Assembly: GCA_035048495.1 (NCBI GenBank) | Contig: CM068547.1 | Span: 17,491,913 to 17,555,912 of the forward strand | Length of the DNA: 64,000 bases | Origin: Euptelea pleiosperma | Lineage: Eukaryota; Streptophyta; Magnoliopsida; Ranunculales; Eupteleaceae | Direction of reading: 5' to 3' | In this document: positions 12,265 to 27,300 of the stretch, in pieces | Layout of the letters: each line of letters starts with the position of its first letter | Numbering within the stretch: position 1 is the stretch's first letter | Made by a program: the position numbers and the translations under genes | Notes under the pieces: model-generated | Databases searched by the model: none | Told to the model about the DNA's origin: nothing | Seen by the model: only the letters and a program-made list of their open reading frames with translations

Positions 12265-12339
12265 TTACATCAGAACACATTTGTCGTTTGACTTAGTATC
12301 CTGCTTGGAAGATGAATCACTGTGATTACTCCTCGGCAC
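12265..12339 (-). CDS. MINDY gene exon 12, terminal CVLM
   Basis: Acceptor TTTTGCAG. Encodes [20 protein letters not shown] then CVLM and TAA at 12265. It joins in phase to exon 11 across 13.4 kb. The final CVLM fits a CaaX box; methionine at the last place favours farnesylation in general. Confidence 0.82.
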   Translation of the reverse strand: MPRSNHSDSSSKQDTKSNDKCVLM

Positions 12340-15300
12340 CTGCAAAAGAGAGGACAATAAATTTTCACACAGTTCCCACCCAACTAACAGCACAGCACAG
12401 GTTATAAAGAAAGACAACTCCTTTGAGTCATTATTGCTGACAATGAAACAATAAGCTATGTAACCACAGTTTACGGTCACCAATTTTATATCATTCTATT
12501 TCTTTCTAAACAAAACATTTCTATTTAAACCACTTCTTGTAATATGATCTAGTACATCGTCGTTTGCAGACAGCAGAGTAAGAAAGAAAATGATAGTCGA
12601 CCCTCCTAATTCCCTTATGTGGTCGATTGCATATGCAAACCTCCAAGGTTAGTGTCCACTTGATTGCATTTGCCAAATATCCTTCAACCACTAGCAGTCC
12701 TTTAAAGTTTTTCTTTAGAAATTTTTAATCATTGAAGAACCACAAAAAATTTTGTTCATCAGAATTCCCACTCCAATGGGACCAGAGAAAGCTTTGATGA
12801 TTTCACCCTGCAAGTTAAAGAAGACACCACCTGTTTTAACCATTCTAGGATTGAATCCTGGATTCTGAAGCCTTCCCTTCCTCTGGCCTAGGCTGGTTCT
12901 TGATCTTGAAGCGCCACCATTGAAGATGAATTTTATCCACCCTCTTCCAAGAGCACGCCACCTCAATCTTTTTTGTCCCACCATATAATATGCTATTCCG
13001 ATTCACAGTAAGATCCATCAAGAACCCAAAATTCCTACAGCAAACGGCATTAACTCAAACATTTCAAATAGCATTGCAAACCACAAAAGGTAACGTTTTC
13101 CAAAGAATTTTGCCCCTAATACCGTAGGGACCTTTAGACCAAACGAGAAGAAATTTCCATTTACTCCCTCTTTTGGAAAAATCCACTTCATGTTCAAACC
13201 TTTCAAAAAGGAACCCCATACTTCAGTCAATCTTGCAAATCAAAAAAGATAATCCACACCGTCCTCATTGTTCTTACACATAGCACACCAATTTGGGATA
13301 TATTGTCGTCAATGACTAAGGTGGTCAAAGGAGAGAATCTTGTCTAACACTACCATCCAGGAGAAAGCTCCATTCTTATATTAACCAGTTTCCCTAAATC
13401 ATCTCCACTAGTAATCTTTACTCTAAGAATCCAAATAGAATACCATTGAAGGAAGATACAGAAACGGACCCATTGGAATTCCCCTTCCAAATACATCGGC
13501 AGTTTAATAGGTTCACACATTCCACCAAGGTTTAAATTCGACCATCAAACTTCATAACGGACAGGTAACATAACCATTATGTCCGCCATTACGGATCAAA
13601 TCATAGTAAAAAATGGTCAAAGTATTATTACTATTTCTTTTTTCAAAATAACATCGGTAACAGTAAAATAATAGATAATGGACGTTTTAACAGCCATTAT
13701 TTTCTGTTATAAAGTTCAAGTCCACTATAACATTTTTTCGGCCGTTTTTAGCTAATAAAAACATAACAGTCCAGATGTGTTACCTAATACTGAGCGTTAT
13801 AATGCCTGTAATGGTGTTTTTTTCAAATCATGCGTTCCACTTCTCTATCCAACAAGTTCCTTCTAGACATTGGAGACAAAATGATCCTACCATTTCATCT
13901 ACGAAATAATAATGATTGTTAAGTTCTCAAGGCTTTCTAATGTAATAAAACCCAAGAAATCTCTTCAAGGCTCTCTTATGTAATTAACTACAAATAATGG
14001 AATCGTGAATAGGCATGTAGAAAATTAGAATGTTTGCGAGTAGACTTTTATTAAGAGTGATCCTTCTTCCAAAAGAAAATTTATTTTTTCATGGCACTTC
14101 CACCTTCTCTGTCACTAAATTCCAAATTTGTTGATAGCAACCCTAGTCTAATAGGCTACCCAGCAAACATCCCAATCTTCGGACACAATCATCAAAAATT
14201 CCATCTTCATCATCATCAATACAGATTACTTGATTTTTATGAGATTCACCCAAACCAACATTAGGTCAAAACACTGATGAACTGCCCATAGAATTTCAAC
14301 AATGGAGCTGATGCATCTACAAAAATTATGGTGTCAATATCAGATATCATGGATCCTCCCTCTCCCACACTGTATCCTAGTGTTAAACCTTCTCACATTG
14401 GCACATGCATGAAAAAAATATTGTATTCTTTATCTCCTACTTTAAAGACAATTTACTCTTGATTTTTGTCTCTAAGTTATCTCTTCTTTTCGAAGTAGTA
14501 ATCAAAGAGCCTTTTTAGCCTGCTCTCCTTTAATATTCTTGTTATAATTATTTATTTATTTCTAGCTCCTTTATCTTTTATATGTTTTAGTTTTAGGTAC
14601 AGGGGTAGATTAGTCATTATATTAATTTTCTAATAGTGCATTTGTAATTTCAGGATAAGTAAGGATTATATGTTGTAACCTATCAATATAAACAGAACAT
14701 AAGGAAGAAGGGAATGAGATAAAGAATGCTGCTACCCTCTCTCCTGTTCTCTCTACTTCTCCATCTTTTCGTCTTTTCTTCTTCTTCCTATAGTTATTTT
14801 ACTTGTTAGTGTGTCTAACCACAAATCCTAGCATTATAACAGTGGGATAAAAGCCTCAGTAAATATTACTCCAGTCTTTGGGGAATGTGGGAGGAACTGA
14901 ATGTTTATCAACATCTCACATATGATTTGGATACCCATAGACGACGGCGTGAATATCAACCGGTTATAGCTTAAAGTCTCGGACAAGAAGTTCCATCTGT
15001 CAATGAGGTCTATTCTAGACTTGAAATAGATTCCATGAATGGTAACCCTATTGTGGATAAAAGAGACAGATCAGCCCTTAGTACATCCTATGGTAGAGGA
15101 GATGGTTACCGTGGTGGTGGTAGAATAAAAGGTGGTCGTCTCTCCTGTGGTGAAGGTCACGATTCAGGGGAGGTTGTGGTAGAGATCAAGGTCGAGGTCT
15201 CAAAAAATGTAGTAATTGTAGCAAAACAAACCATATTGTGGATTATTGCTGGGATCTTCATCGGAAGCCTACGTGGGCTAACCATGCTTTTGTTACAGAG

Positions 15301-18300
15301 GAGAAAGGAAGTAGTCGAACAAGTAATTCATCTGACTCGCAACAACAGCATACAAGTGATTGAGACATTATATCCCATGAAGAGTGTTCAAAGCTTACGA
15401 AGAGTCTACAATCGACGAATCTTCCAACTTCTTCCTCCATGGCTACTCTTGCCAACTCGGGTAACGCTTATCTTGCCTCTCAGCATTTCATCCCATGAGT
15501 CATTGACTCAAGGGCATCCGATCATATGACTGTTGAGTTAGGTATATTTTACTTCTTTGGACCGTTCTATTGATCGGTCGTCTATTACTTTAGCAAATGG
15601 TACTACTTCCAATGTACATGGACTTAGAACCATTGCACCTCGTACATCTTTAGCATTACCTTCAGTGTTATCTTTTCCTAACTTTCCATCTAATTTTATT
15701 TATGTTAGCAAGCTCACTAAGTTGTTGAACTGTTCAATAATACTCTTTCCCTCCTATTGCATTTTTCAGGATCAAAAGACAAAAATGAAGATTGTTTGGG
15801 GGCATGAACGTGAAGGTTGTACTACCTAGACACAACCAGTTTGCCCTGCATTGAAAGATAGCTCTTCTCCTTTCCAGTGGCATTATTGCTTGAGCCACCC
15901 TTCATTGTGTAGTTTACATAGTCCAATTACTTCATTATCTTTTGTTTCTTCTTTAGATTGTGAGGTATGTGAGTTGAGTAAGCATAATCCTTCTACTTAT
16001 CTGCAACATACCAAAAGTCGTAGGATGAGTCCCTTTTCCCTTGTTAATTCGGATGTTTGGGGTCTTGCTCGGGGTACCTAGTTTGGCTGGTTTCAGATAT
16101 TTTATTACTTCTGTGGATGATTATTCTCATATGACTTGGTTATATTTAATGAAAGACAGTTCAGAAGTTTTTTTCCATATTTAAATTGTTTATAGAAGTC
16201 AATAACTAATCCGATACTTGCATCCATGTTTTATGTTTTGATAATGTAGCTGAATATATGTCTCGTCCTTTTCAATCATTTCTTAGTCATACTGCTATCT
16301 TACATCAAACATCTTGTAGTCACACATCACAACAAAATGTAGTGGCCAAAAGGAAACATAGACATTTATACCTCTGTTTTATTTATGCAAGAAAAGGGTG
16401 TTATGAGTGGTCTTTCAAACCCATCTAATTTCTTTGGGGTTCCCATGACTTCGGATGAAGTTAAATGGGGTTAATTACTTACAGTGGTCAAAATCTGCAC
16501 AAGTGTTTCTTACTGCCAAGGGCTAGTTAAAGAATCTAACCTCAAAGAAACCGTCTGAGCAGGTAATTTTGAGGAGTGGGTTCAAGAGAATGCTCAGATT
16601 ATAACTTGGTTTTTGATTTGCATGGAACCTTATTTGAATTCAAATGTCGTGCTACTTGATACGGTCAAAGAGATTTGGGATACATTAAGAGATATAGACT
16701 CCTCAAAAAAGAACATCAGTCGACCTACCAGTTATTTAAAGAGATCTTTACATTACACCAAGGAGACCACTTTTTTTTCTTTTCCCTTCTCTTTTTTTTT
16801 TTTTTTTTTTTGCATGGTGTTATCTCCATTGCTGCAGATATGAGTTGGTCATTATTTTAGCTGAACATAAAGAATACTTTCTTACAAGGGGACCTTTGAG
16901 ATGAAGTGTACATGGAGCAACTTCCTAGGTTTGTTGCTCAGGGGGAGTTAGACAAAGTGTCAATTAAAAAAAGTATATATGAGCTTGGTTTGACAAATTC
17001 AGCACAATGGTAGTGGCGTATGTACTAAAACGAAGTCAAGAAAATCAATGTATTTATACGACAAGGTGAGTAGCATTATTATTCTAGTTGTGTATGTTGA
17101 TGATATTGTGGTTACAAGAATTGATACAAGAGCATTGAACGGCCGATGCCGCATATGAAGTTAGTGTGGTTAGCCAGTATATGCAAGTTCTGAGGACCTC
17201 TCATATGGAGGCTGTTGTCGGATCGCCGAGACGAAGATTCTTGTCATAGGTCATCTAAGAGTTGAAGGGTACATTGACGTTGATTGGGCTATATCCCCTT
17301 CTGATAGGAGATCAACTACTGGGTACTGCACCTTTTTAGGCGGTAACTTGGTCACGTGGAAGATTAAGAAATTAAGCATGGTTGTTGGATCAAGTTCAGA
17401 AGTAGAGTATCGATCCATGGCACATGCCACATGCAAGCTTTTCTAGTTAAATTCCCTCATGCAAGAGTTTGGAATTGGGATTGAAGAACCACCTAAACTT
17501 TATCCTGATAACCAAGCAACTTCTCATATAGCAAGTAACCGTGTCTTCCATGAAAGAACGAAGCCTATCCAGGTTTACTATCATTTTTCAGGAAGAAAAT
17601 AGATTAAGAAGATTTGTTTCAAGTTGGGCATGGATCTAACTTGAGGAGTGTTAAAATTATTTATTTATTTCTAACGCCTTTATCTTTTACATGTTTTAGT
17701 TTAAGTACAAAAGTACATTAGTCATTACCTTAACTTTTTAATGGTGTCTTTATAATTTCAAGAAGGGTTTACCTATTGTAACACTACCAATATAAATAGA
17801 ACACCAAGGAGTGAGCACGAGATATAGAATGCTGCTCCCCTCCCTCCTTTTCTCTCTACTTCTTCTCCATCTTTTCTTCTTTCCTGTTTATTCTTCCATC
17901 TATAGTGTGGCCTCTTCTTTTTCTTCTTCTCTTTTCTCCTCTTGTTGTTTCTTCTCTTGGCCTCTTTCCTTAAATATATCTCATCATTCAGCGAAAATAG
18001 GATAGGTTTCTTCTCTTCACCTTTTCAAAAGCTTCAATTTTTTAAAGTCGCTCCTTGTAGTTTAATTCAATCCTATTGTAGGATTCTAAAATTTCACTCG
18101 ATTTTAGGTTTTAGTGCCTTTAACTTAGAATGGAACGAGAAACCAGCAAACCCTTCACAAAGAAAAGATTTCCACCATTCATCCACTAGTTTTTTTAAAC
18201 CCTAGCACCTGAAACCACATGTCTTTAAAGAAAGGCTTATATGAAAGTGTTCTTAACTCGGCCCTAAACGGAGAGCCTCTTTGTCACACCCCCAAATCCG

Positions 18301-21300
18301 ATATTTGGTCATATCGACATTTCTCGTATCTTGAGACGCGATCCGATCATACAAACGCACAGTTAAACAAAACTGATATCACGATGCAGCGGAAATACAC
18401 CGGATAATTTTTTTTTCATCTTGTTTAAACAATCCATAAAACGAAACACACTTTATTGACACATTAATAATGTTAGAAGATCTCTCACCTCAAACAAAAC
18501 CGTAATATGCCCATCCAAAAGAAAACATTGTATATATATCGTACTCCCAAATACATGTTACTAAACGGTCAAACGACCTACATAACTTATGTATCCTTCT
18601 ACAAGATAGAAGAATTAAACAAAATATAACATCGTCTCTAGCACAAGTCTATCAACAGAAATGCTGGAAGCATCAGACCAACTTCCCCTTATCCTTTCCT
18701 GAAAACAAAACATTTTAAAACGATGAGCTAGGGCCCAGTAAGTACATTCCTCATGCGTAAAACCACTTAAATCAGCGACTTTTGTTTATTTTAAAACAAA
18801 TACGATTTGTAAATGAATTTCACGTGTAATTCGATAAAACTCAATTCTCCATCAATTATTTACGTATAACTTCGAATATAATGAAGACTTTTCATATAAC
18901 AGTCAACCTTTCTCTTATCAGAATACCCGTGACCATTTCTATAAAGTCAAACTATCAATTCTGATGTATTCCGTACCAACATTCCATCGGTCCTAGTGTA
19001 CGATGTCAACACTTCTAGTCCACAAGTAAACTCCCTAATGTGCACACTAATTATTTCATTAGGTATCCTCTCTCCGGATTCCCTAATTTTCTTTTAGGTA
19101 TAAATACCAAAGGGGTCTCATGAATGAGACAACGCCTCTTCTTTAGGGGACTGGAACCCCAAGGGGTCTTAAGGAAATAAGACAACGCCTGATGCTTTAG
19201 GGGACTAAAACCCCAAGGGGTCTCAAAGAAATGAGACATCGCCTGATTCCAACTAATCTGATATTCTACATTCCCAATCACGTTCTTATTTATGTCCTTA
19301 ATCGTATTTATATGCATAAAATAATGTTTGTAGAAACATCTTTACATGCATAACATTCATATTTTTTGTATTTTGAAACTAAAAATAAGAACATTTAAGC
19401 CCTATTAATATCTTAGAAAGCGAATACATAAAACGGATGAAAAACGCATATATCTCATTTTAAATGAATTTGAACATGACTTCATCCAACTAAATAGATT
19501 ACACATGTCCTCATCTATCATAATTTCATGCTTTTAAGATTACAAGAAATTATCAATGCATTTACACATTTTATGTGGAAAATACAAGAATTGGGATTTT
19601 TCCTTGCTAAAATTTAACAGATAACAAGAATAACATTTTTAGACATTTTCCCCAAAAATAATAGAATTTTCTAAAATTTTTCTACAATATTTTGTGAATT
19701 TTCTACTATTTCAAAAAAATAAAAAATAAAAATAATATTTATAAATAAATAAATAAATAATAATTAATCAATTAAATAATTAATTAAATAAATAAAGGCA
19801 TAAAATAAATAACTATGTACTTACAAGTGAATACGCTAGAATCCCAAATCCTTGAACCTCGTACGATGCGAATCTCGAGGTAGCGCGTATCTCGAGGCAG
19901 TAGGCCCCACAAAAAATTTTCAAAAGACCTGAATATTTTTAGGAATTCCTAGGAATTTTCTAGAATTTCTTCTACTTGAGGGATTTTTTTGTAAATATAC
20001 TTACCTTAGGGGTTAGAATGCAAATACCCAAATTGATGTAATTTTCTTAAGGCATGGCCTTGTATTTATAGAGGTTGAAAACTCATAACTTTTCATTCCT
20101 ATCCGATGTGGGACTATAATTTTGAAAATTGTCTTTTTTTTTCAAATTTTAATAAAAACTTAAAATGTTGCCCAGAACTAAACACAATAACTTTTGACTC
20201 GCACATCCGATTTGGACAAACTTAATACCGATAGAAAGCTATTGTTGAGACCTTTAAAATGACATACATATAATGTTCAAAGTAATATAAAATGTCTACT
20301 ATAATATTGTTAGAAATAGGGTCATTACACTCTTGGAGCCGTATCACTACAAGCTGAAGTCCTTAAAACTCGTTGCTAAAAGGATTTCAAAAGATCTTGC
20401 TACGATAGGAAGTCTAAAAGGTCTTATAGCACAAAAATTGTTCCAAAAGCTCGCACCTCAAAATGGGGTTCAAGATCTCCTTTGCCGCAATCCTAAAAAC
20501 GAAACCAGTCTCTTTTCAGTTGCTCGTCGTAAGGGACTAATTTATCGGCCTTTGCGATGCCGGAGCATGTGATGTCACTAGTCCATAGCATTACCTTGAA
20601 ACTCTTCAGAGGTAGAGCGAAAATCCTTTGGTGCATCCTACCGTTCGCAGTGTTTTGGGCTATATGGAAGGAGAGGAATCGTTGTATCTTCGAAGGAGTG
20701 GAGGAAGACATTCCAAAAGTTATCTTGAAGATCAAAGCCTTTTTGTTTCTTTGGTCATCTATCTCTCTAGAGTTTAGAGGGTGCTTTTTGAGACTTGTTT
20801 TTAGATGGTAAGAGCTCTTGGAAGTCTCCTCCCCAGTTTGATTGGAGTTAGTCCAGTTTGAGGGGCTCTCACCTTGAGAGTCCTCTAGGCTGTATCTTTT
20901 GGGCCTTCGCCCCTTCAATATCAACTCCAATTTATCAAAAAAAAAAGGGACCAATTTATTATTGGTCTCTCGCCGCGATGCCAGTGAAGCAACCGATCTC
21001 TTATCAGTTGACATCCGCAATGGAGACAAGTGGGCCAAATTCTCACCACAGCGCATTAAGATGATCTAAGATCATAATGGCCACTTGTTGCGAATTCTGA
21101 CATCCATCATGAGTCTTACCTCTAAGCATACTAAGTTAATAAACTTTACTAGACCAAAGTTTTTCTTTCCATTGTCCTCACTTCCATACCATCTTGATAT
21201 GTTACATCAAAAGCAACTTTAATTGAAAATTTAAAATGCACTGCATCTTTATCTCTCTACCTAGAAATGTAATCAAATGCCACCTCAGATAGTGGTAATC

Positions 21301-24300
21301 AATCAGAGACAGGCCTAACCAGATTGCTTGGCACGTCATCAGCTTCCTCTCTAGGACGAAGGTGGAGCTCATTGCAGAGACCTACTCGGACTGAAATCTT
21401 CAGCAAACAAAAAGATGCTTCACACCCAAGGTAGAGATTCCCACATCTGAAGAATGTAGACGTGGTCTGATATGAAGCTTCAGCTCCCTCAGATTACCTT
21501 TTCTCACTTGAATCCACACCATTTCTAGATCTTCCATCACCATAGGTTGACCCACCTTGTTAAAACCTCTACACAGATCTCCTATGGTGATCTACACAAG
21601 GAGTTATATATGGCTATGGTTTCAAACAAAAAAGTTATATATGGCTACACCATCAGGTTTTCAAAATCAAGGGAAGCAAGGAAATGTGGATACTTAAAAA
21701 GGAAATATATCACCTGAAGCAGTCACCATGAACATGATTCGATAGATTTTGTAATTGTAAGGTTTAGATTCTTAGTTTTGGCTAATCCAGTATGACAAAA
21801 ATCAAAGTGTTGTAAACCTTCTTAGTGTGAGGTAAACTGTTTAGTAGGTCAGAGTGTGTTACACTTGCATCACTTAGAGAAAGCCTGAAGACAGTAAAGA
21901 CTACCAGAAAAACAGGAAGATCAAGAAAAAGAATTGAAGAATCATCCCTGGTCACACTATTGGAAAGGTAAGATACTTAGAGACTTTTGGATTAGATTGA
22001 TAAAAATCATTTAAATCATCTCTAAGTTGTTTAGTTTTAGTACGAAATCGATTGATCGCAAAATCGAAAATTTCTGAGGATATATTGGCTTGACCGATCG
22101 ATCAGATTTGGCCCAATCGATCAGACACCAGAAAGTGTGAAAACAACATTTTTGTTTGACAATCGATCGAAGGTCTCAGTGACTAAACCGATCAATCGGA
22201 CCACGCGATGATTTGAAAAACTATTTTTTCTTACTAAATTGACTCATGCTCATACTCGTGCTAGAACTCTTAGGGCTTGTAATTACTATAAATATAACAT
22301 CTAGTTTCGAAAACCTTATCACTCTAAGGCACTCCAAGCAACTCCAAGAACCTTAAGTCCTTAGTTCCAAGAGAAACTTTGAAAACCCTAGTTTTCCCAT
22401 TGTTTACTCTCTTGACCGATCTTTAGTTTGATGATCTGTTGATCAACGTTTATCTTCCAAGCTCAATCTTGATTTCTTTTGAAGAGTAATGATCAAACAT
22501 GTTATTAGAAATCACAAGTGTTCGTACTCAACGATTTTGAGTGTGATTCGGGGTTGGACCGAGTTGATACGTTTTGAGGTTGGATCAAATCGTTACAGTT
22601 CTTGGTTGGATCGGCTTGTAGAAAGAAGGTCGGGGCTAGACTGAGCGAAGTGTAGGTTCAGGGATGGACCAGACTAAATCGTAAAGAACGTGATCCAGCA
22701 AAGGCGCTTCTTGGATTCATTGTGTGGTATACGAGAAGTGCAAATAGCATCGGCAGTGGGCTTGAAGGATGGATTCAAACTGAAAGTTGTGATGAACGGT
22801 GTGCAGTCTTGTATAATTAACTTTGCATAGTTGTACGTTTCACATCTGGACAAGGTCCCATGGTTTCTCCTGAAAAGGTTTCCACGTAAAAATATCGCGT
22901 ATTGTGTGACTGATTTATATTCCACACTGTTAACATTATTAATCAGTTGATCAATCATATTAGGATTGCTTACATGTGATTTAGAATCCCTAACCCAAAC
23001 CAGTAATTGAGTAGGTTGCATATTGATAGTTTAATTTTTGAAATACCTATTCACCCCCCTCTAGATATCTTGGACCAGAATGGAATCAAACTTTCAATTG
23101 GTATCAAAGCACCAGGTTATTCTGTTAGGCTTAACAGCCTGAGTAAGTTTCTACTCTTGTATTCCTATCTGGATAGATACAGAAAGAAGACGGTAATACG
23201 TTTAGATCCCTATTGTTCAATGGAGAGGATTATGCTTAACGCCTTGTATCAAAAGGGTGCGCCTCACATGCATATGCCAATGGGGGCAATGCTACCTTAA
23301 AAAATTCTTCCTTTCTTTCTCTAAATCATAGTTAAATAATAATATGCTATTCTAGATTAAATAAAATCTACAAAAACATCTCTTTTCCATATAAAATAGA
23401 TTAATGTTATTTTTTACAAATTTACCTATATTTATCATTTCATTAAAATATCCTATTATTTATTTATTTTCTTATTTTAAGTATTCATTTAAACAGGCAT
23501 GTTCATGAGGATTACGCACCACGCTTTAGGCTCTTAAAGTGCCACAAGCCTTCGCATTTAAAAACATTGGGTTTGAGTGGTTGTTACACTAAGTTTTGCC
23601 TTTTTTTAATGACTTAAAATTTGAAAAGTTGGGAGTACGAAACTATAGATGTGTTACACTTGTAATTTGATTTTGGTGAGTTTCAAACATTGGATATGGA
23701 AGTATTTTTTTTAGGTATCCGAGCTTCTTAGAGCACCCGACTAATCCCATGGGGCACGGCTGCACCCCTAACCTAGTGCCCGAAGTCTACTAGGATATAT
23801 CCCACGGGGTGGCCCAGTAATGTGAATTGCCATTAGGAGCCTCACACAGGGAGCTCAGATACCTTAGATGTCTTCTCGGATGTTTTGAGGCGGCATCGGG
23901 GCTTAAGGTAAACCTATCGAATAGTGAAGTGCTTGTTGTAGGGGATGTCCATAATCTGAGAGAGCTGAGCGTCAGCTTGGGGTGTGGCGAAGTACCTTGG
24001 TTTGCCTCTCGGTGCGAAGTACAAGGACAAATCCGTGTGGGCCCCCGATGATAGAGAGGGTTGGCAAGAGGTTAGTTGGCTGGAAGAGTAGATACTTATC
24101 CAAAGGGGGTAGGATCACCCTCATTAAAAGCACCTTGTCTAGTATGCGCCTATTCACTTTCTATCCTTGTTCATTATTCCAGCCAAAGTTACTCACAGTC
24201 TGGAGAAGATCACGAGGGACTTTTTGTGGTCTGGAAAGGGAGATAGCCACAAGTTCCATTTGGTGGATTGGGGCAAGATTTGTTCTCCTAAGGAGGAAGG

Positions 24301-27300
24301 GGGTCTAGGGTTTCGGCACTTCCGCGATATGAACACGGCTCTGCTCAGTAAATGGTTGTGGAGATTTGGCGAGGAGGAGAGTTTGTGGAGGGGGGGGTGG
24401 TTGGGAGTAAATATGGGTTTTTGGAGAATGGTTGGGGCAATTATCCCGTTCAGACGCCTTACGGGGTTAGTGTGTGGAGAGGGATCACAAGGTCTAGCGA
24501 GAAATTTGAGCGGGACATTATTAACAAGGTAGGGAAGGAGACAGGGTTAGATTTTGGGAAGATAAGTGGTGAGGGGAGGCTTCACTGAAGGATGACTTTC
24601 CAATCCTATACTCTTTATCGGATTGTCAAGGAGCGGTAATCAGGGATTTTACTGTTAGTAGGGAGGGTGACTGCTCGTGGAATCTGGGTTTAAGAAGGGA
24701 TCTTAATGACTGGGAAGTGGATCGACTAGCTTCTCTCCTTGGTAGGGTTGGAGTTAACCCCTACCTAGGAGAGGAGTCTGACGCTAGAATCTAGTAGTGG
24801 GATTTCAAAGGTAAATTCTCAGTTTGTTCTTTCTATCACAACTGTGAACCAAGGGCTTTGGAGACTTTTCCTGTTCCTATTGTGTAGGGATACCCGATCC
24901 CTTCCAAGGTGAAGTTCTTTGCGTAGACGGCCTATCATGACAAGATCTTGACTGTGGACCATCTTATTAGTAGGGGCATGATGCTCACTAATAGATGTGT
25001 TATGTGCAAAAATGAAGAGGAGGCGGTGGATCATGTCCTCTTGCATTGCAGATTCTCCTTTGCAGTGTACCAAGCGTTCTTTGTGTTGTTCGAGATCCCT
25101 TATGTCGTCCCTCATCATGAACGTGACCTCTTCCAAGGATGTGCGGACGGTTACTTGACAAGTAGAGGATGGCTTCTTTGGCGCTTTTTACCTTTCGCGA
25201 TCATATAGGCGATTTGGAAGGAGAGGAATTGAAGGATTTTTTAAGATAAGGAAAAAGGCTTGAAGGAGGTGATCTTAGACGTGAAGTCCTTTTTTTTGTG
25301 GTCCTCGTGCTCCTCCCCTTTGTTCCAAGGATGTTTTTTGAGTCCTTTGTTTTCCGTTGGAACGAGATGCTTAGGGATCCTACTCCTTTTGTTATGAGTT
25401 AGATCCCAATCTTTGTACAGTTTTGGGGTTTTCCCTTTTATAATATACACACACTTATATTTAATTATTTATCTACTTAAAATGCATGTTGGAGAGGCTT
25501 ACGCTTTACACCTCATGGCTTTGGCTAGTAAAACGCCTGGCCTCACCAAAGCATTTAAAAACACTGCTTTAGAGTTCCTAACCGACTGACGATTGTGAAA
25601 CATAAGGCTTTAACTGTGAAGCTGTATATTCAAGTTCACAAAAGATATTTCAATTTGATAGTATCGGCAAAAAAGGATGAATAGTAATCTGTTAGAATCT
25701 GTACTTTACCTGTGGACCTGTGACAAGCCTTGAACTGCTACCAGTGGATGACTGTTGCAAATTTTGTTGCCGTTGTGGCTGGTTCTCAAACTCCTGTTGT
25801 TGTAGTGCTATTGCCAGTTGCAGATCAGAACTGTCAAAATATCATAAGATGTATGGGGATTATCGTTCAACAGGAACTACTACAATTATTATGTAAGATG
25901 GCTTCTCTTGAAGAAAAAGTAGTGAGAGAATTTATTAAGCAACACTTGTAAGTCAAATACCAACTCCACTAAATAGATTACACAAGCACAGAACAAAAGT
26001 ATAACTGTAACAGTTCCAAGTCTCCTCCCTGGAAAGCAGGCAAGACCCACTCATGGCATTTCCAACCAGCTTCCAATTATGATTCAATTTCTCAGAAGAA
26101 AGAAATCTAGGCAGTGCTGATGATGAAATAATATGATAAATACATCTATAGTTGTCATAGTGGTATCCCAATAATGACAATACAAATCCAACATTATTTT
26201 CTAACCAAGGGTTCTGATGGACACCAAGGCTAAATAATCTGCATACAATGAAATAGGATATTAGTAAAGAGGGATTACTTTAAAGTCGAACCCGCTGGTG
26301 CTGAATTGTCAATGCTAGCAATACAGTCCTGAGGCAGAAAACATTATGTTAGTTTTGTGCAAGCCTTTAATCATAAGTTTCAGAACATTATTTAAAATCT
26401 GAGAGATAAACAGCGGTACTGACCATGGCATTTTGCTCATTCCATGTGTCATTGGCATCATTTTCTACCTTAAATTCCTTAAAGTTACCTGTCATAAACA
26501 CTGTATCTCCATTGACCTGAATAAGTGTGGAGTATAATGTTAACAATATCAATATTAAAGAATATTTTATTTATTTTGATAAATGGCCAACAAATAGGAG
26601 CATGTGATAAAGTCACGTAACTCTCTGGGATATTTCACTGCATTCCCTTGACAAAGAAAGTTATCCAGGAAACAGTCTTACCTCATTTAGCTTTTCCCAT
26701 ACCAAATCAGGTTGGTTTATGTAACCCTGGTCAGTGGCTAAGAGATAAAGTTCACCATTAAACTGCAAATAAAGTCAGTGACTTGTGAATATCCCAATGT
26801 TTATGCTGAGGGCAAGCAGACCACTAAAAACTCCCTAGTTGTTTTCTTTTGTTTATTCAACAGCTACAAGTCTAATTGGCAGACCAAAGAAACAAAGGAA
26901 AAACATGATAGGTTCCAGCTGACCTTGAACATGGTGCTGAAGTGATTGTTGCGGAAAAAAATACAGAGCTCACGTTCCTTAAGACCTTCTTGTAGGCAAA
27001 ATAGGCTGCCAAGGAGGAAATGATGAGAAAAAGGAAAAAAAAACCTACTTATAACTCGAATAGCAGAACAGAGAGGCCCAGTATTGAAAAGAGAACTTCA
27101 AAGAAAAATAGAAAGATAACATACCCACATATGGTCAACTGGCTTGCATTGTTTTTCAAAAAGTTCCTTACCAGTTCCCCTGAGGAGAATTTAAAAGGAA
27201 AAAAAAGAAGAGTTTCAAATATATGCAGGAATGTAAAAAAGAATATGTGGGAATTTCAAACAATCAAAGAATAACTTATATCATCATTTTCATTGATATT

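Larger units (their letters stand above)
14540..17905 (+). mobile_element. Decayed Ty1/copia retrotransposon in intron 11
   Basis: The 5' LTR is 14540-14841 (TGTTATAATTATT to CATTATAACA). A tRNA-Met-type primer site (TGGGATAAAAGCC, cf. TGGTATCAGAGCC) follows at 14843. The 3' LTR starts at 17649 with TGTTAAAATTATT and is truncated near 17905. Between them are remains of gag zinc knuckle, GAG-pre-integrase, integrase, reverse transcriptase and RNase H, all broken. The element is antisense to the MINDY gene. Confidence 0.8.

Noticed and set aside
26271..26290. In-frame TAA as the end of the MINDY protein in exon 10
   Set aside because: The donor AAA|GTAATC lies inside it, and splicing to exon 11 gives the conserved MIU-like helix in phase.
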